Source of the DNA: Pseudomonas tumuqii
GTDB lineage: Bacteria; Pseudomonadota; Gammaproteobacteria; Pseudomonadales; Pseudomonadaceae
Direction of reading: 5' to 3'
DNA: 64,000 nt
NCBI RefSeq assembly: GCF_013184545.1
Contig: NZ_JAAOJA010000004.1
Coordinates: 124,001-188,000 of the forward strand
Numbering within the stretch: position 1 is the stretch's first letter; the number at the start of each line of letters is the position of its first letter. The position numbers and the translations under genes are program-made. The notes beneath the pieces are model-generated. The model worked only from the letters and a program-made list of their open reading frames with translations. It had not been told where the DNA came from and did not search any database. This document shows, one piece after another, positions 26,594 through 37,500 of the stretch.

Positions 26594-28894
26594 ATGCCTC
26601 ATTCGGATACCGCGCTGCCCGCGTCCCTGGCACAGCGCTACCCGGTGCTGATCGTCCTCAGCACCCGCGGAGTTGAAGACAGCATCGTCACCCACAGCGC
26701 CCAGGCGATTGGCCAGGCGCTGCAGGCGCATGAGATTGAGGTGGAGCTGGTGGGCTCCCTGGCAGATGCGGAAATCGTCTTCCGCGCGGACCCTGCCTAC
26801 TCCTGCGTGATCCTCGGTTGGGGCCTGTGCGAGCACGACCTGGACAAGGCGCTGCAGGTCATCCGCCTGATCCGTCGGCGTACCGCCCAGCTGCCGATCA
26901 TGCTGGGCATGAGCCAGGTGCACCAGAGCCGGGTACCCCTGGAGTTCGTCGAGAACGTCGACGGTTTCATCTGGCAGCCGGAAGACAGCCCCGAGTTCAT
27001 CGCCGGACGCATCGCGGCGGCTGCCAAGCGCTACCTCGACACCATCCTGCCGCCATTCTTCGGTGCCCTGGTCAACTTCGCCGACACCTGCGAGTACTCC
27101 TGGCATACCCCCGGCCACACCGGCGGCACCGCCTTCATGAAGACCGCGGTGGGGCGCAGTTTCCTCGATTTCTACGGCGAGCAGATGCTGCGCTCCGACC
27201 TCAGCGTGTCGGTCGGCCAGCTCGGTTCGCTGAACGACCACTCCGGCCCGGTAGCCGAGGCGGAGCGCTACGCGGCCCGGGTATTCGGTGCCGACTACTC
27301 GTTCTTCTCGGTCGGCGGCAGCTCGGCGAGCAACCAGATGGTCCTGCACTCGGCGGTGACCGACGGCGATGCCGTGCTGGTCGACCGCAATTGCCACAAG
27401 TCGCTGAACTATGCGCTGAACATGTCCGGCGCGGTGCCGCTGTACCTGCGCCCGCGGCGCAACGCGCGCGGCCTGATCGGCCCGGTGCCGCACAGCGAGC
27501 TGACTCCCGAGGCGGTCGCGCAGAAACTCGCCGACAGCCCGCTGGCGCGCGACAAGCAGGCCCGCCCGGTGCTGGCAGTGCTGACCAACTCGACCTACGA
27601 CGGCCTCTGCTACAACGTGCAGACCACCACCCGCGAGCTGAGCCGCACGGTCGATCGGATCCACTACGACGAGGCCTGGTACGCCTATGCGCGTTTCAAC
27701 CCGCTGTACGAGGGGCGCTACGGCATGTACCGCGGCGAGCGGCATGCCGACGACGCCACGGTGACCGTGACCCACTCCACCCACAAGCTGCTCGCGGCCC
27801 TGTCGCAGGCCTCGATGATCCACATCCGTTCGGGCAAGGTGCCGGTCAAGCCGGCGCTGTTCAACGAAGCCTTCATGATGCACACCTCCACCTCGCCGCA
27901 GTACAGCATCATCGCCTCCACCGATGTATCGACCAAGATGATGGCCGATGCCGGCGAGTACCTCACCGACGAATCGATTGGCGAAGCCATCGCCTTCCGC
28001 CAGGCCATGGTGCGCCTGGGCAAGGAAATGCACATGCGCGATGCCAAGGACTGGTGGTTCGGCGTGTGGCAGCCGGACGAGGTCGATGGCGTGCCGTTTG
28101 CCGACCTCGACCCGCAGCGCCTTCATCGTGGCGATGCCTGGGTGCTCGAGCCCACGGCCAAATGGCACGGCTTCGGCGACCTGGGTGCCGACTACTGCAT
28201 GCTCGACCCGATCAAGGTCACGGTGCTGACCCCGGGGCAGACCCTGGAAGGCGAGATGCAAGGCAGCGGCATTCCGGCGCCGCTGGTGTCCTCCTTCCTT
28301 TCCAGCCGCGGCATCGTGGTGGAGAAGACCGAGCCCTATTCCATCCTGCTGCTGTTCAGCCTGGGCGTGACCAAGGGCAAGTGGGGTTCGCTGGTGGCCG
28401 GCCTGATGGAGTTCAAGAAACACTACGACGGTAACTCGTCGCTGGAACTGGTGATGCCCGACCTGGTGGCCGGCCACGCCGAGCGCTACGCCGGCATGGG
28501 CCTGCGCGATCTGGCCGAGGAGATGCACCAGGAGATGCTGGCCTCGCGCCTGCTGCACAACATGGATGCGGCTTTCAGCCTGCTGCCCGACCCGGTGTCC
28601 TCGCCGCGCGACACCTACGCCCGGCTGGTCAGGGGCGAGATCGAGCAGATCGCCGTGCGCGACATGCTGGACCGCACCGTCGCCGTGCAGATTGTCCCTT
28701 ATCCGCCGGGCATCCCGCTGATGATGCCGGGAGAGAAGGCTGGAGCCGACAAGCGCGCCATCGTCGACTACCTGCTGGCGATGGAACTATTCGATGGCCG
28801 TTTCCCGGGCTTTGGCCATGACAACCATGGGGTCGAGGTCGAGCGCGACGCCCAGGGTCAACTTACCTACAGGGTCTATGTGGTCAAACAGTAG
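26594..28894 (+). CDS. PLP-dependent basic amino acid decarboxylase (Arg/Lys/Orn family), second tandem copy
   Basis: A 766-residue paralogue of the preceding gene with the same three-domain plan. It has SWHTPGHTGGTAF, VDRNCHKSLNYAL, RIHYDEAWYAYARF, the Schiff-base lysine K398 in HSTHKLLAALSQ, and VPYPPGIPLMMPGE near the end. The substrate-loop regions differ (for example SVGGSSASNQMV here and LNGTSGSNRAIF in the first copy), so the two enzymes probably prefer different basic amino acids or form a heteromer. The ATG at 26594 follows AGGAG. The PotE-like antiporter gene follows 74 bp later. Confidence 0.88.
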   Translation: MPHSDTALPASLAQRYPVLIVLSTRGVEDSIVTHSAQAIGQALQAHEIEVELVGSLADAEIVFRADPAYSCVILGWGLCEHDLDKALQVIRLIRRRTAQLPIMLGMSQVHQSRVPLEFVENVDGFIWQPEDSPEFIAGRIAAAAKRYLDTILPPFFGALVNFADTCEYSWHTPGHTGGTAFMKTAVGRSFLDFYGEQMLRSDLSVSVGQLGSLNDHSGPVAEAERYAARVFGADYSFFSVGGSSASNQMVLHSAVTDGDAVLVDRNCHKSLNYALNMSGAVPLYLRPRRNARGLIGPVPHSELTPEAVAQKLADSPLARDKQARPVLAVLTNSTYDGLCYNVQTTTRELSRTVDRIHYDEAWYAYARFNPLYEGRYGMYRGERHADDATVTVTHSTHKLLAALSQASMIHIRSGKVPVKPALFNEAFMMHTSTSPQYSIIASTDVSTKMMADAGEYLTDESIGEAIAFRQAMVRLGKEMHMRDAKDWWFGVWQPDEVDGVPFADLDPQRLHRGDAWVLEPTAKWHGFGDLGADYCMLDPIKVTVLTPGQTLEGEMQGSGIPAPLVSSFLSSRGIVVEKTEPYSILLLFSLGVTKGKWGSLVAGLMEFKKHYDGNSSLELVMPDLVAGHAERYAGMGLRDLAEEMHQEMLASRLLHNMDAAFSLLPDPVSSPRDTYARLVRGEIEQIAVRDMLDRTVAVQIVPYPPGIPLMMPGEKAGADKRAIVDYLLAMELFDGRFPGFGHDNHGVEVERDAQGQLTYRVYVVKQ

Positions 28895-28968
28895 CGCCTA
28901 ATCACCCGGGGCGCGCGGTAGTGCGGCGTTCCCAGGGTCATCGCTTCGAGCAGAGCAAGGAGTCTTGT

Positions 28969-30309
28969 ATGGCTGATTCAAGTAAGAAAATGAGCCTGTT
29001 CGGGCTGACCACCTTGGTGGCGGTGAACATGATGGGCTCGGGCATCATCATGCTGCCCGCGAACATGGCGCAACTGGGGGCAGTCTCGCTGCTGTCATGG
29101 ATCATCACCGCGATCGGTTCCATGGCCATCGCCTACTGTTTTGCCCAATGCGGCATCTTCTGCAACCGCTCGGGCGGCATGTCAGCCTACAGCGAGGAGG
29201 CGCACGGCAAGTCGGCGTTCTTTCTCTGCTCGTTCCTGTATTTCCTGTCGCTGGCGATCGGCAACGTGGCCATCGGCATTTCCGCGGTGGGCTATCTCAC
29301 CTCGTTCATCCCCTGGCTGGGCAGCGGCGCCATTCCGCTGTTCGTCGGTACGGTCACCCTGCTTTGGCTGACCACGGTGGCCAACTTCGGCGGCCCGAAT
29401 ATCACCGGCAAGATCGGTTCTGTCACCGTCTGGGGCGTGATCATTCCGGTGGCGGGGCTGAGCGTGATCGGCTGGTTCTGGTTCGATACGAAGGTGTTTG
29501 CCGCCGCCTGGAACCCGAACAACATCGCCGTCAGCGACGCCATCACCCAGAGCATCCCGCTGACGTTGTGGGCCTTTCTCGGCATGGAATCGGCGGCGCA
29601 GAGCTCGGATGCGGTGGAAGATCCCAAGCGCAACGTACCGCTGGCCTGCCTGTTCGGCACCCTCGGCGCCGCGGTGGTCTATGTGCTGTCGACCACGGTG
29701 ATCCAGGGCATAGTGCCGAACGCCGAGTTGGCCAACTCCTCGGCACCGTTCGCCTATGTATACGCGCAGATGTTCAACCCGACGGTCGGCAACATCATCA
29801 TGGTGCTGGCGGTGATGGCCTGCATCGGCTCGCTGCTGGGCTGGCAGTTCACCCTGGCGCAGACCGCCAAGATGACTGCCGACCAGGGCTTGTTCCCCAA
29901 GCTGTTCTCCAAGGTCACCGCGGCGAATGCGCCGATCATCGGCATGATCGTCTGTGGCGTGTTGCAGACCCTGCTGGCCCTGTCGACCATCTCGCCCAAC
30001 GCCAGTGAGCAGTTCAGCAAGCTGGTCAGTCTGGCGGCGGTGACCAACCTGATTCCCTACGTGACTGCGCTCACCGGTCTGCTGGTGATCATGCACAAGG
30101 CCAAGGTCAGTTCGGCGGTATATACCCGCAACCTGCTGGTGCTGCTGGTGGCGATGGCCTACTCGTACTACGCCATCTATGCCTCCGGCAAAGATGCGGT
30201 GTTCGGCGCCACCATCGTGCTGGCGATCGGTTACCTGCTCTACGGTTTGATTGCCAAGAACTTTGTCGACGAGCGCCCGGCCGTCGCGGCCGCGCCTGCC
30301 GAGCGCTAA
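28969..30309 (+). CDS. APC-family basic amino acid/polyamine antiporter, PotE-like
   Basis: A 446-residue inner membrane transporter with about 12 membrane segments. NMMGSGIIMLPANMA is the APC substrate-binding helix motif, and TVWGVIIPVAGLSVIGWFWF and LTLWAFLGMESA closely follow PotE/CadB. AAGGAG precedes the ATG. Such antiporters import the amino acid and export the decarboxylation product, completing a proton-consuming cycle with the two upstream decarboxylases. The closeness to PotE favours ornithine/putrescine or lysine/cadaverine. Confidence 0.9.
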   Translation: MADSSKKMSLFGLTTLVAVNMMGSGIIMLPANMAQLGAVSLLSWIITAIGSMAIAYCFAQCGIFCNRSGGMSAYSEEAHGKSAFFLCSFLYFLSLAIGNVAIGISAVGYLTSFIPWLGSGAIPLFVGTVTLLWLTTVANFGGPNITGKIGSVTVWGVIIPVAGLSVIGWFWFDTKVFAAAWNPNNIAVSDAITQSIPLTLWAFLGMESAAQSSDAVEDPKRNVPLACLFGTLGAAVVYVLSTTVIQGIVPNAELANSSAPFAYVYAQMFNPTVGNIIMVLAVMACIGSLLGWQFTLAQTAKMTADQGLFPKLFSKVTAANAPIIGMIVCGVLQTLLALSTISPNASEQFSKLVSLAAVTNLIPYVTALTGLLVIMHKAKVSSAVYTRNLLVLLVAMAYSYYAIYASGKDAVFGATIVLAIGYLLYGLIAKNFVDERPAVAAAPAER

Positions 30310-30356
30310 ACGTGGTCTTCCGGATTGCCAAGACATCTGAAAGTAGGGACCAGGAT

Positions 30357-31262
30357 ATGAACATGAAGCCACACAAAACCGTAAGTCTGCTGCTCGCGGG
30401 TCTGTTCGCGCTGCTGCCGCTGCTGGCCGGCGCCGCTACGCTCGAACGTGTACGCAGCAACAACGCGATTACTCTGGGCTATATACCCGACGTCGCGCCG
30501 TTCAGCAGTGAGGAGGGCGGTAAGGTCGGCGGCTATGCCATCGACCTGTGCCTGAAGATCGCAGACGGGGTCAAAACCGGGTTGGGCTTGAGCGATATGC
30601 AGGTGCGCTACCAGGCGTTGACTGTTGACGAGGCGGTTGGCGCGATCAGTTCGGGCGCGATCGACATCCTCTGCACGCCGACGCCGCAAACCCTGGAGCG
30701 GCGCAAGTCGATCAGCTACTCGCTACCGGTGTACACCGCCGGGCTCTCCGTCGTGGTGCGCAAGGACGCCGCGCCGGGGTTGGTGAACGCACTCAATGGC
30801 GAAGCGGTGCACAGCGGGCCGACCTGGCGCGCGACCATCAACCAGGGGTTGGCCAGTCACACCTTTGCCACCGTTGAAGGCGGCGTCACCGAAGACTGGG
30901 TGCGCGACAAGCTGCGCAGGCTCGGGGTGATCGCCACCCTGGTCACGGTCGGCAGCCATGAGCAGGGCGTGCAGTTCGTTGCCGAGGGCAAGGCCAGTGC
31001 GTTCTTCGCCGAGCGCATGCTGCTGCAGAACTTCCTCGCGAAGAATCAGGCCGCCGAACAGATGATGGTGCTGGATCGCATCTTCGAAATCGCCCCGGTG
31101 TCCATGGCCCTGGCGCGCGGTGACGAGGACTTCCGCCTGCTGGTGGACACCGTGTTGAGCGACCTGTACCGGTCAGACGAGTACGAGCCGCTCTACACGA
31201 AGTACTTCGGCGAGCCGGGCGAAATGGCCAAGATCCTGACGCATGTCTACGCGCTGCCATAG
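30357..31262 (+). CDS. Periplasmic amino-acid-type solute-binding protein (SBP family 3)
   Basis: A 301-residue precursor with a signal peptide ending near LLAGAAT. The mature protein is an SBP_bac_3 domain: RSNNAITLGYIPDVAPFS, then GYAIDLCLKIADGV, AISSGAIDILCTPTPQT and TYSLPV-like ISYSLPVYTAGLSV. No ABC permease or ATPase gene follows, so it is an orphan binding protein, either for a transporter encoded elsewhere or as a sensor. It lies 47 bp after the antiporter gene, which suggests it binds a related amino acid or polyamine. Confidence 0.82.
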   Translation: MNMKPHKTVSLLLAGLFALLPLLAGAATLERVRSNNAITLGYIPDVAPFSSEEGGKVGGYAIDLCLKIADGVKTGLGLSDMQVRYQALTVDEAVGAISSGAIDILCTPTPQTLERRKSISYSLPVYTAGLSVVVRKDAAPGLVNALNGEAVHSGPTWRATINQGLASHTFATVEGGVTEDWVRDKLRRLGVIATLVTVGSHEQGVQFVAEGKASAFFAERMLLQNFLAKNQAAEQMMVLDRIFEIAPVSMALARGDEDFRLLVDTVLSDLYRSDEYEPLYTKYFGEPGEMAKILTHVYALP

Positions 31263-31373
31263 GGAGAAAAGCCCCTTGTGATCGAGCACGCCTGAACACC
31301 GGCCAGATGCCGCCATCCGCATCCTTGGCGGCTGCATGAGCCTGACGTAACTGCCCCCTACAGGAGCCACCCC

Positions 31374-32039
31374 ATGAAGCGTTCCAGTATTGCCGTCACT
31401 GGGCTGTTGTTTTCCGCACTGCTGCTCGCGGGCTGCGCGTCGAAAGTCACCGAGCCTGCGCAGTACTCAGGCTTTCTCGCCGATTACTCGCAGCTGCAAC
31501 CTGCCACGTCCGCCACCGGGCAACCGGTCATGCGCTGGATAGCGCCCGGCGTCAAGCTGGACAGCTATAAGCACGTGATTGTGCAGGAAATCGGCTTCTA
31601 TCCCACCCCAAGTCCATCCGCGCAGATCGGCGCGCCGGCTCTGAATCAGTTGCAGACCTACACCTCAGAACAGGTCAAGGCCGCCTTTGGCCGGCGCTTC
31701 CAGGTTCATGAGGAGGGGACGAAGCCCGGCCCGCAAACCCTGATCCTGCGTGCCGCCATTACCGGTGTGGAGACCGAGGCCGAAGGGCTCAAGCCCTACG
31801 AGGTGATCCCCATCGCACTGGTCGTGGCCGCCACCACCAGCGCCACCGGCGCGCGCGACCGCACCACCGAGCTGTTCGTCGAGGCCGAACTGCGCGATGC
31901 CAGCACCGGCCAGCCGGTGCTGCAGGTGGTGCGCAAGGGCTATGGCAAGGAACTGGAGAACAAGGAGGAACAGGTCACCCTGGCCACCCTCAAGGGCGTG
32001 ATCGACGGCATCGTGCGCGATATCGAAAAGTTCGAGTAG
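31374..32039 (+). CDS. DUF3313-family lipoprotein (copy 2)
   Basis: A 221-residue lipoprotein precursor (LLLAGC lipobox) nearly identical to the product of 17817-18479. The first 18 residues match exactly, and the block VVAATTSATGARDRTTELF is conserved. It is not linked to a FadL-like gene here but sits between a solute-binding protein gene and a DUF4239 gene. The function is unknown. Duplication of a roughly 660-bp gene in direct orientation 13.5 kb apart is the notable point. Confidence 0.8.
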   Translation: MKRSSIAVTGLLFSALLLAGCASKVTEPAQYSGFLADYSQLQPATSATGQPVMRWIAPGVKLDSYKHVIVQEIGFYPTPSPSAQIGAPALNQLQTYTSEQVKAAFGRRFQVHEEGTKPGPQTLILRAAITGVETEAEGLKPYEVIPIALVVAATTSATGARDRTTELFVEAELRDASTGQPVLQVVRKGYGKELENKEEQVTLATLKGVIDGIVRDIEKFE

Positions 32040-32263
32040 CGCCGGCAGGGCCGCGCATGCATGACGATCATGACAGGGGATGGGTTCCTGGCGTGATCGT
32101 CAGCCGGCTTCTCGCCGAGAGGATCAGTGAGTCGCAGATCCCGCGGTCGGAAAAAGCGCGGCAATGAGCCGCCAGGCTCCTTCGAGCCTGGGAGCGCTGG
32201 GCGTTCGTTGCAAGAACAGGATAGGGCCAGGCCGAGGCGGAAAAACATGGGGAGTCAGAGTCC

Positions 32264-33070
32264 GTGATCGTTGGTTTTTTCGTGGTAACGGTTCTCCTGA
32301 TGGTAGTAGCGATCGAGGCGGGGTATCGGCTTGGATTTGCCGTGCACAGGCGCTCCGATGAAGAAAAGGAATCGTCGGCTTCGGCGATTGCCGGCGCCAC
32401 CATGGGCTTGCTGGCGTTCATCCTGGCGTTCACCTTCGCGATCGTCGCCGACCGCTACGACACGCGTAAAGCACTGGTGCGCGAGGACGCCGGCTCGATT
32501 CGCACCGCCTTTCTGCGCTCCGATTTTCTTCCGCAGGATGATCGTGAGAAAGCAGCAGGCCTGTTGGCCGAATACGTGGATTGGCGTCTGCAGGCGGCCC
32601 AGGCCGCCGGTCTCGAGCAAACCCGCAAGGCCGTGGCCGAGTCGGAACAGGTGCAACGGCAGCTCTGGGCAATGGCGGTGAAGAATGCCCGCCTGGACAT
32701 GAACTCGGATGTTGCCGCCCTCTACATCGAATCGCTGAACGAACTGATCAATGTGCATGCGCTACGGGTGACCATCGGCATAGAAACGCGGCTTCCCGAT
32801 GAAATATGGCTGGTTCTGTTTGCGTTGCTGGTTCTGACCATGCTCGGGTTCGGCTACCAGATGGCCATTGCCGGTTCCGGGCGCTCATGGGCAATCCCGT
32901 TGCTGGCGCTTTCGTTCTCCGTGGTGCTGACCCTGATCGCGTTGCTCGATAGCCCGGAAAGCGGTTATTTCAGAGCTTCTCAACAGCCGCTGTTGGTGCT
33001 GCGCGAGGAGCTTGCGACAGCCGGCGAAAACCTTCGGCGGAGCCAGACTATTCCAAAAGGAGATAACTGA
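32264..33070 (+). CDS. DUF4239 (bestrophin-like) membrane protein
   Basis: A 268-residue protein with two N-terminal membrane segments (IVGFFVVTVLLMVVAIEAGY and ATMGLLAFILAFTFAIV). The loop between and after them has DRYDTRKALVREDAGSIRTAF, which is typical of DUF4239. A soluble helical region follows, then two C-terminal membrane segments. The start is GTG at 32264 with GGGGAG upstream. The molecular role is not established. About 276 bp of sequence with no recognised feature separates it from the RND genes. Confidence 0.75.
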   Translation: MIVGFFVVTVLLMVVAIEAGYRLGFAVHRRSDEEKESSASAIAGATMGLLAFILAFTFAIVADRYDTRKALVREDAGSIRTAFLRSDFLPQDDREKAAGLLAEYVDWRLQAAQAAGLEQTRKAVAESEQVQRQLWAMAVKNARLDMNSDVAALYIESLNELINVHALRVTIGIETRLPDEIWLVLFALLVLTMLGFGYQMAIAGSGRSWAIPLLALSFSVVLTLIALLDSPESGYFRASQQPLLVLREELATAGENLRRSQTIPKGDN

Positions 33071-33346
33071 CTGTGGCGAAAGGCCAGGCCTTGACCATAC
33101 TGATTTTTACCAGGACTGCGCGGCTGTTCGCGGCGGCAGGGGATCGCCGCCACTGCTCGATACTGCCGCACAGGTTCTGTGCTGACGCCTGCAATCGCTT
33201 GTCGCGAAAGATGTCCTTTAGCGTTTTCTTAATCCTTGATTGGCAAACGGAGACCATCAGCAAGTTCTCACGGACGAGCCAGGGCTGGCTTGCCTCGTGA
33301 CCCGTGTGACTGAGCCGTGCCAGGTCTATTGTTGAGGGGAAGCACC

Positions 33347-34540
33347 GTGTCGAAAAAAATCAATCAACGTCTGCTTCTTGGCATGGCGTTCGCCGTTGTG
33401 CATATGCTGCTCAGTGGCTGCGACAGCAAGGAAGCACCACCACCAGCCTTGCTGGACATTCCCTTCGTTACCGTTGCCGCTCAGGACGTGAACATTCCTC
33501 TGGATGTGATCGGTGAGACCATCGGCTCCACCGATGTGACCATCCGCGCCAGGGTCGATGGCTTCCTCGACGGGATTCATTTCAAGGAAGGTACCTTCGT
33601 CGACAAGGGGGCTCTGCTCTATACCATCGACCCGCAACCCTTCCAGGCCAAGGTCGCCCAGGCCCAGGCGATGCTGGCGCAGGCCGGGACCAGCCTGGTC
33701 AAGACCAAGTCGGATCTGAACCGCATCCGGCCGTTGGCCGAGATCAACGCCGTCAGCAAGCTGGATCTGGATGCCGCCGTTGCCAACCATGATGCGGCGA
33801 AGAGTTACGTGGAGGCGGCCAGAGCCCAGGTCGAACTGGCGCAGATCGAGCTGGGTTACACCCGGATCCATGCGCCCGAGCGCGGCCTGATCGGGTTGTC
33901 GGAGGCCGAGATCGGCGATTTTGTCAGTCAGCGCAACAACGGCGGGCTGCTCAACGTGATATCGCGCACCGACCCCATTGCGGTGCGGGTTTCCATCACC
34001 GAGCGCGGCTATCTGAACGCGGCGCGGCGGCTGGCCGACCAGCAACAGGGCAACCGCCCCGCCAATGGCGGCCTCGACAACATGGGCAAGCTTCCGCTGA
34101 CGCTGATCCTGGCCGATGGCAGCCTCTACGAACACCGCGGGGTGCCCACCAAGGTCGACCGCAATATCGATCCCACCACCGGTTCGCTGACCATCGAGGC
34201 CGAATTTCCCAATCGCGAGGGCTTGTTGCGCCCGGGCATGTTCGCGCGCATCCGCTTCGATGCCGCCGAGCTCAAGGGCGCGATTGTGCTGCCGCAACGG
34301 GCGGTCAGCGAATTGCAGTCCGCCTACCGGGTGTTCGTCGTCAAGCCGGATGACACGGTGGAGGTGCGCCAGGTGCAGGTGGGGCAGCGGCTCGGCAGCG
34401 GCTGGGTGATCGAGTCCGGCCTGCAGCCGGGCGAGCGAGTCGCGGTGGCGGGGTTGCTGCGCCTGCGCCCAGGCATGACCGTCAGCCCGCGGCCAGCCGA
34501 GGCCAACGAGTTGCCACCGACTGCGGCGAAGGGAGCCTGA
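33347..34540 (+). CDS. RND efflux periplasmic adaptor lipoprotein (AcrA/MexA-like)
   Basis: A 397-residue membrane fusion protein. The lipobox LLSGC follows a hydrophobic signal peptide. Barrel-sandwich halves are ARVDGFLDGIHFKEGTFVDKG and LGYTRIHAPERGLIG, flanking an alpha-hairpin rich in Ala/Gln (KVAQAQAMLAQAG). The beta-barrel and membrane-proximal domain follow (PTTGSLTIEAEFPNREGLLR, PGMFARIRF). The GTG at 33347 has GAGGGGA upstream. The RND pump gene starts one base after its stop. Confidence 0.9.
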   Translation: MSKKINQRLLLGMAFAVVHMLLSGCDSKEAPPPALLDIPFVTVAAQDVNIPLDVIGETIGSTDVTIRARVDGFLDGIHFKEGTFVDKGALLYTIDPQPFQAKVAQAQAMLAQAGTSLVKTKSDLNRIRPLAEINAVSKLDLDAAVANHDAAKSYVEAARAQVELAQIELGYTRIHAPERGLIGLSEAEIGDFVSQRNNGGLLNVISRTDPIAVRVSITERGYLNAARRLADQQQGNRPANGGLDNMGKLPLTLILADGSLYEHRGVPTKVDRNIDPTTGSLTIEAEFPNREGLLRPGMFARIRFDAAELKGAIVLPQRAVSELQSAYRVFVVKPDDTVEVRQVQVGQRLGSGWVIESGLQPGERVAVAGLLRLRPGMTVSPRPAEANELPPTAAKGA

Positions 34541-34541
34541 C

Positions 34542-37500
34542 ATGGGTGAGTTCTTCGTCCGTCGTCCCATCTTCGCGATGGTGATTTCGATCATCATCAT
34601 CATTGCCGGCCTGGTCGCCATGGCGAGCTTGCCGATTGCCCAGTATCCGGATATCACGCCACCCGAGATCAAGGTGGAGGGCACCTACGACGGCGCCAAT
34701 GCGGTGAACGTCGAGCAGTCGGTCGCCACCCCCCTGGAGCAGAAGGTCAACGGCGTCGAGAACATGCTCTACATGAAGTCGACCAACGCCGGTAACGGGC
34801 AGATGACCCTGTCGGTGGCCTTCGAAGTCGGCTCCGATCTCGACATCTCCAACGTGCTGGTGCAGAACCGCGTGTCCGAGGGTTCCGCGCAATTACCGGA
34901 GGAGGTCAAGCGCAAGGGGGTCAAGGTCAAGAAGGCGCTGGCGTTCCCGTTGATGCTGGTGACCCTGCGCTCGCCCAACGGCACCTTCGATGCGGATTTT
35001 CTCACCAACTACATGTCGATCAACGTGCTCGACGAGATCGCTCGCATTCAGGGGGTTGGCCAGGTCACCATCTTCGGTGGCGCCGACTACGCCATGCGCA
35101 TCTGGATCAAGCCCGACCAGCTCAGCCGCCTGTCGCTCACCGTGCCGGACATCGTCAACGCCGTGCAGCAGCAGAACGTGCTGACCCCGGCGGGCAAGCT
35201 CGGTGGCCCGCCGGCGGCGGCCGGCACCGAGTTCGCCTATGCCGTGCAGACCCGCGGCCGCCTGGAGACGCCGGAACAGTTCGGCGAGGTGGTGGTGCGC
35301 TCGAACCCCGACGGTTCGCAGGTGCTGTTGCGTGACGTGGCCCGCATCGAACTGGGCGCCGAGACCTACAACCAGATCGGTGCCTTCGATGCCAAGCCGG
35401 CCGCCGTGCTGGCGGTCTACCAGCTGCCCGATGCCAACGGCCTGCAAGTCGCGGAGAACATCCGCGGCGCGATGGAACGGATGAAGGAACGCTTCCCCGA
35501 GGACATCGAGTACGTGATCTCGCTGGACACCACCAAGCCGGTTTCTGCCGGCATCGAGGAGATCGTCCATACGCTGTTCGAGGCCACCGCCATCGTGACC
35601 CTGGTGGTGTTCATTTTCCTGCAGAACTTCCGCGCCACCCTGATCCCCACCCTGGCGGTGCCGGTGGCGCTGATCGGCACCTTCGCGGTGTTCCCGCTGC
35701 TCGGCTTCTCGATCAACACCTTCTCGCTGCTCGGCCTGGTATTGGCCATCGGCATCGTGGTGGACGATGCCATCGTGGTGGTGGAGGGCGTTTCGGAGAA
35801 GATGGAACGGGGCATGGAGCGGCGCCAGGCCACCGTCGAGACGATGAAGGAGGTCAGCGGCCCGGTGATCGCCACGGCGCTTTCGCTGATTGCGGTGTTC
35901 GTGCCGGTGGCCGCGATGGGGGGCATCACCGGTCGGCTCTACCAACAGTTCGCCATCACCATCGCCATTTCGGTGAGTATCTCGGCGATCGTTGCGCTGT
36001 CACTGAGCCCGGCGCTGTGCAGCACACTGTTACAGCCGCACGTTCACGGCAAGAAAGGCCGTCTTGCACGCTTCTTCGACGGCTTCAACCGGATGCTGGA
36101 CGGGGTGACGGATAAATACGTCGGGGTTACCAGCCGCTTCACCCATCGCCCGTTGCGTGCGCTGGCCGTGCTCGGCGTGCTGGTGCTGGCGCTGCTGTTG
36201 CTGTTCCGCACCGTTCCCGGCGGCTTCGTGCCGGAGGAAGATCAGGCCTACCTGATGGCCAACCTGCAACTGCCGGACGCCGCCTCGCTGGAGCGAACCC
36301 ACGCCGCGGCCGCCAAGGTCGAGGCCATCCTCGCGGCCGATTCGGCCATCGAGTCCTTCACCACCGTGACCGGCTACAGCTTCCTCTCGGGCGCTTCGTC
36401 CACCAACAACGCGTTCTTCTTCATCCAGCTCAAGGACTGGGACGAACGGCCCGCGGCCGCGGATCAGGCGACCCAGGTTGCCCATCGGCTCAGCGCCAAG
36501 CTGGCCGCGATCAATGAAGGCATCGCCATTGCCTTCGGGCCACCGGCGATTCCGGGTCTCGGTACCGGTTCCGGCTTCTCGATAATGCTGCAGGACCGGG
36601 TCGGCAACAGCCCCGATTACCTGGCTGAACAGACCGATGCATTCATCCAGGCGGCCGCCAAGCGCCCGGAGATTGCCGGCCTCTACACCACCTATCGGGC
36701 AACGGTGCCGCAGATCTTCCTGGACGTGGATACCCAGAAAACCATGAAGCTCGGCGTCGAACCGGCGGATGTGAACCAGACCCTGGGCGCCTTCCTCGGC
36801 GGGGCCTATGTCAACGACTTCAACCGCTTCGGCCGGCTGTACAAGGTCTATGTGCAAGCGGAGACCGACTACCGCAAGGATCTCGCCGACGCCTCGCTGT
36901 TCTATGTGCGCAACGGTTCCGGCGAGATGGTGCCGATGAACACCCTGCTCACCGACGAGTCCACCAACGGCCCCGAGTTCACCTACCGCTTCAACATGTT
37001 CCGCGCCGCCGAAGTAACCGGACGTCCGGCGCCGGGCTACAGCTCGTCCCAGGCCCTCAAGGCGCTGGAGGAGGTGGCGGCGCAGGTGCTGCCCAGCGAC
37101 ATGTCCTACGCCTGGAACGCCATGTCGTACCAGGAGAAGGCCGCCGAAGGCTCCGGCAGCATCGTCTTCGTCATGGCCCTGGTGTTCGTCTTCCTGATTC
37201 TCGCCGCCCAGTACGAGAGCTGGTCCCTGCCGTTCGGCGTGCTGTTCGGCACGCCCATTGCCATCTTCGGCGCCATGTTCGGCCTCTGGCTGGCGCGCTT
37301 CTTCAGCTCCAGCTACGAGAACAACGTGTTCGCGCAGATCGGCCTGGTGATGCTGATCGGCCTGGCGGCGAAGAACGCCATCCTCATCGTCGAGTTTGCC
37401 CGCGCGGAGACCGCACGCGGCAAGGGCCCGGTCGAGGCGGCGCTGGAGGCGGCGCGGCGGCGCTTCCGGCCGATCCTGATGACCTCGCTGGCCTTCATTC

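Noticed and set aside
33073..33300. Small frame between the DUF4239 and RND genes
   Set aside because: There is no ribosome-binding site, family resemblance or conserved composition. It is treated as non-coding spacer.
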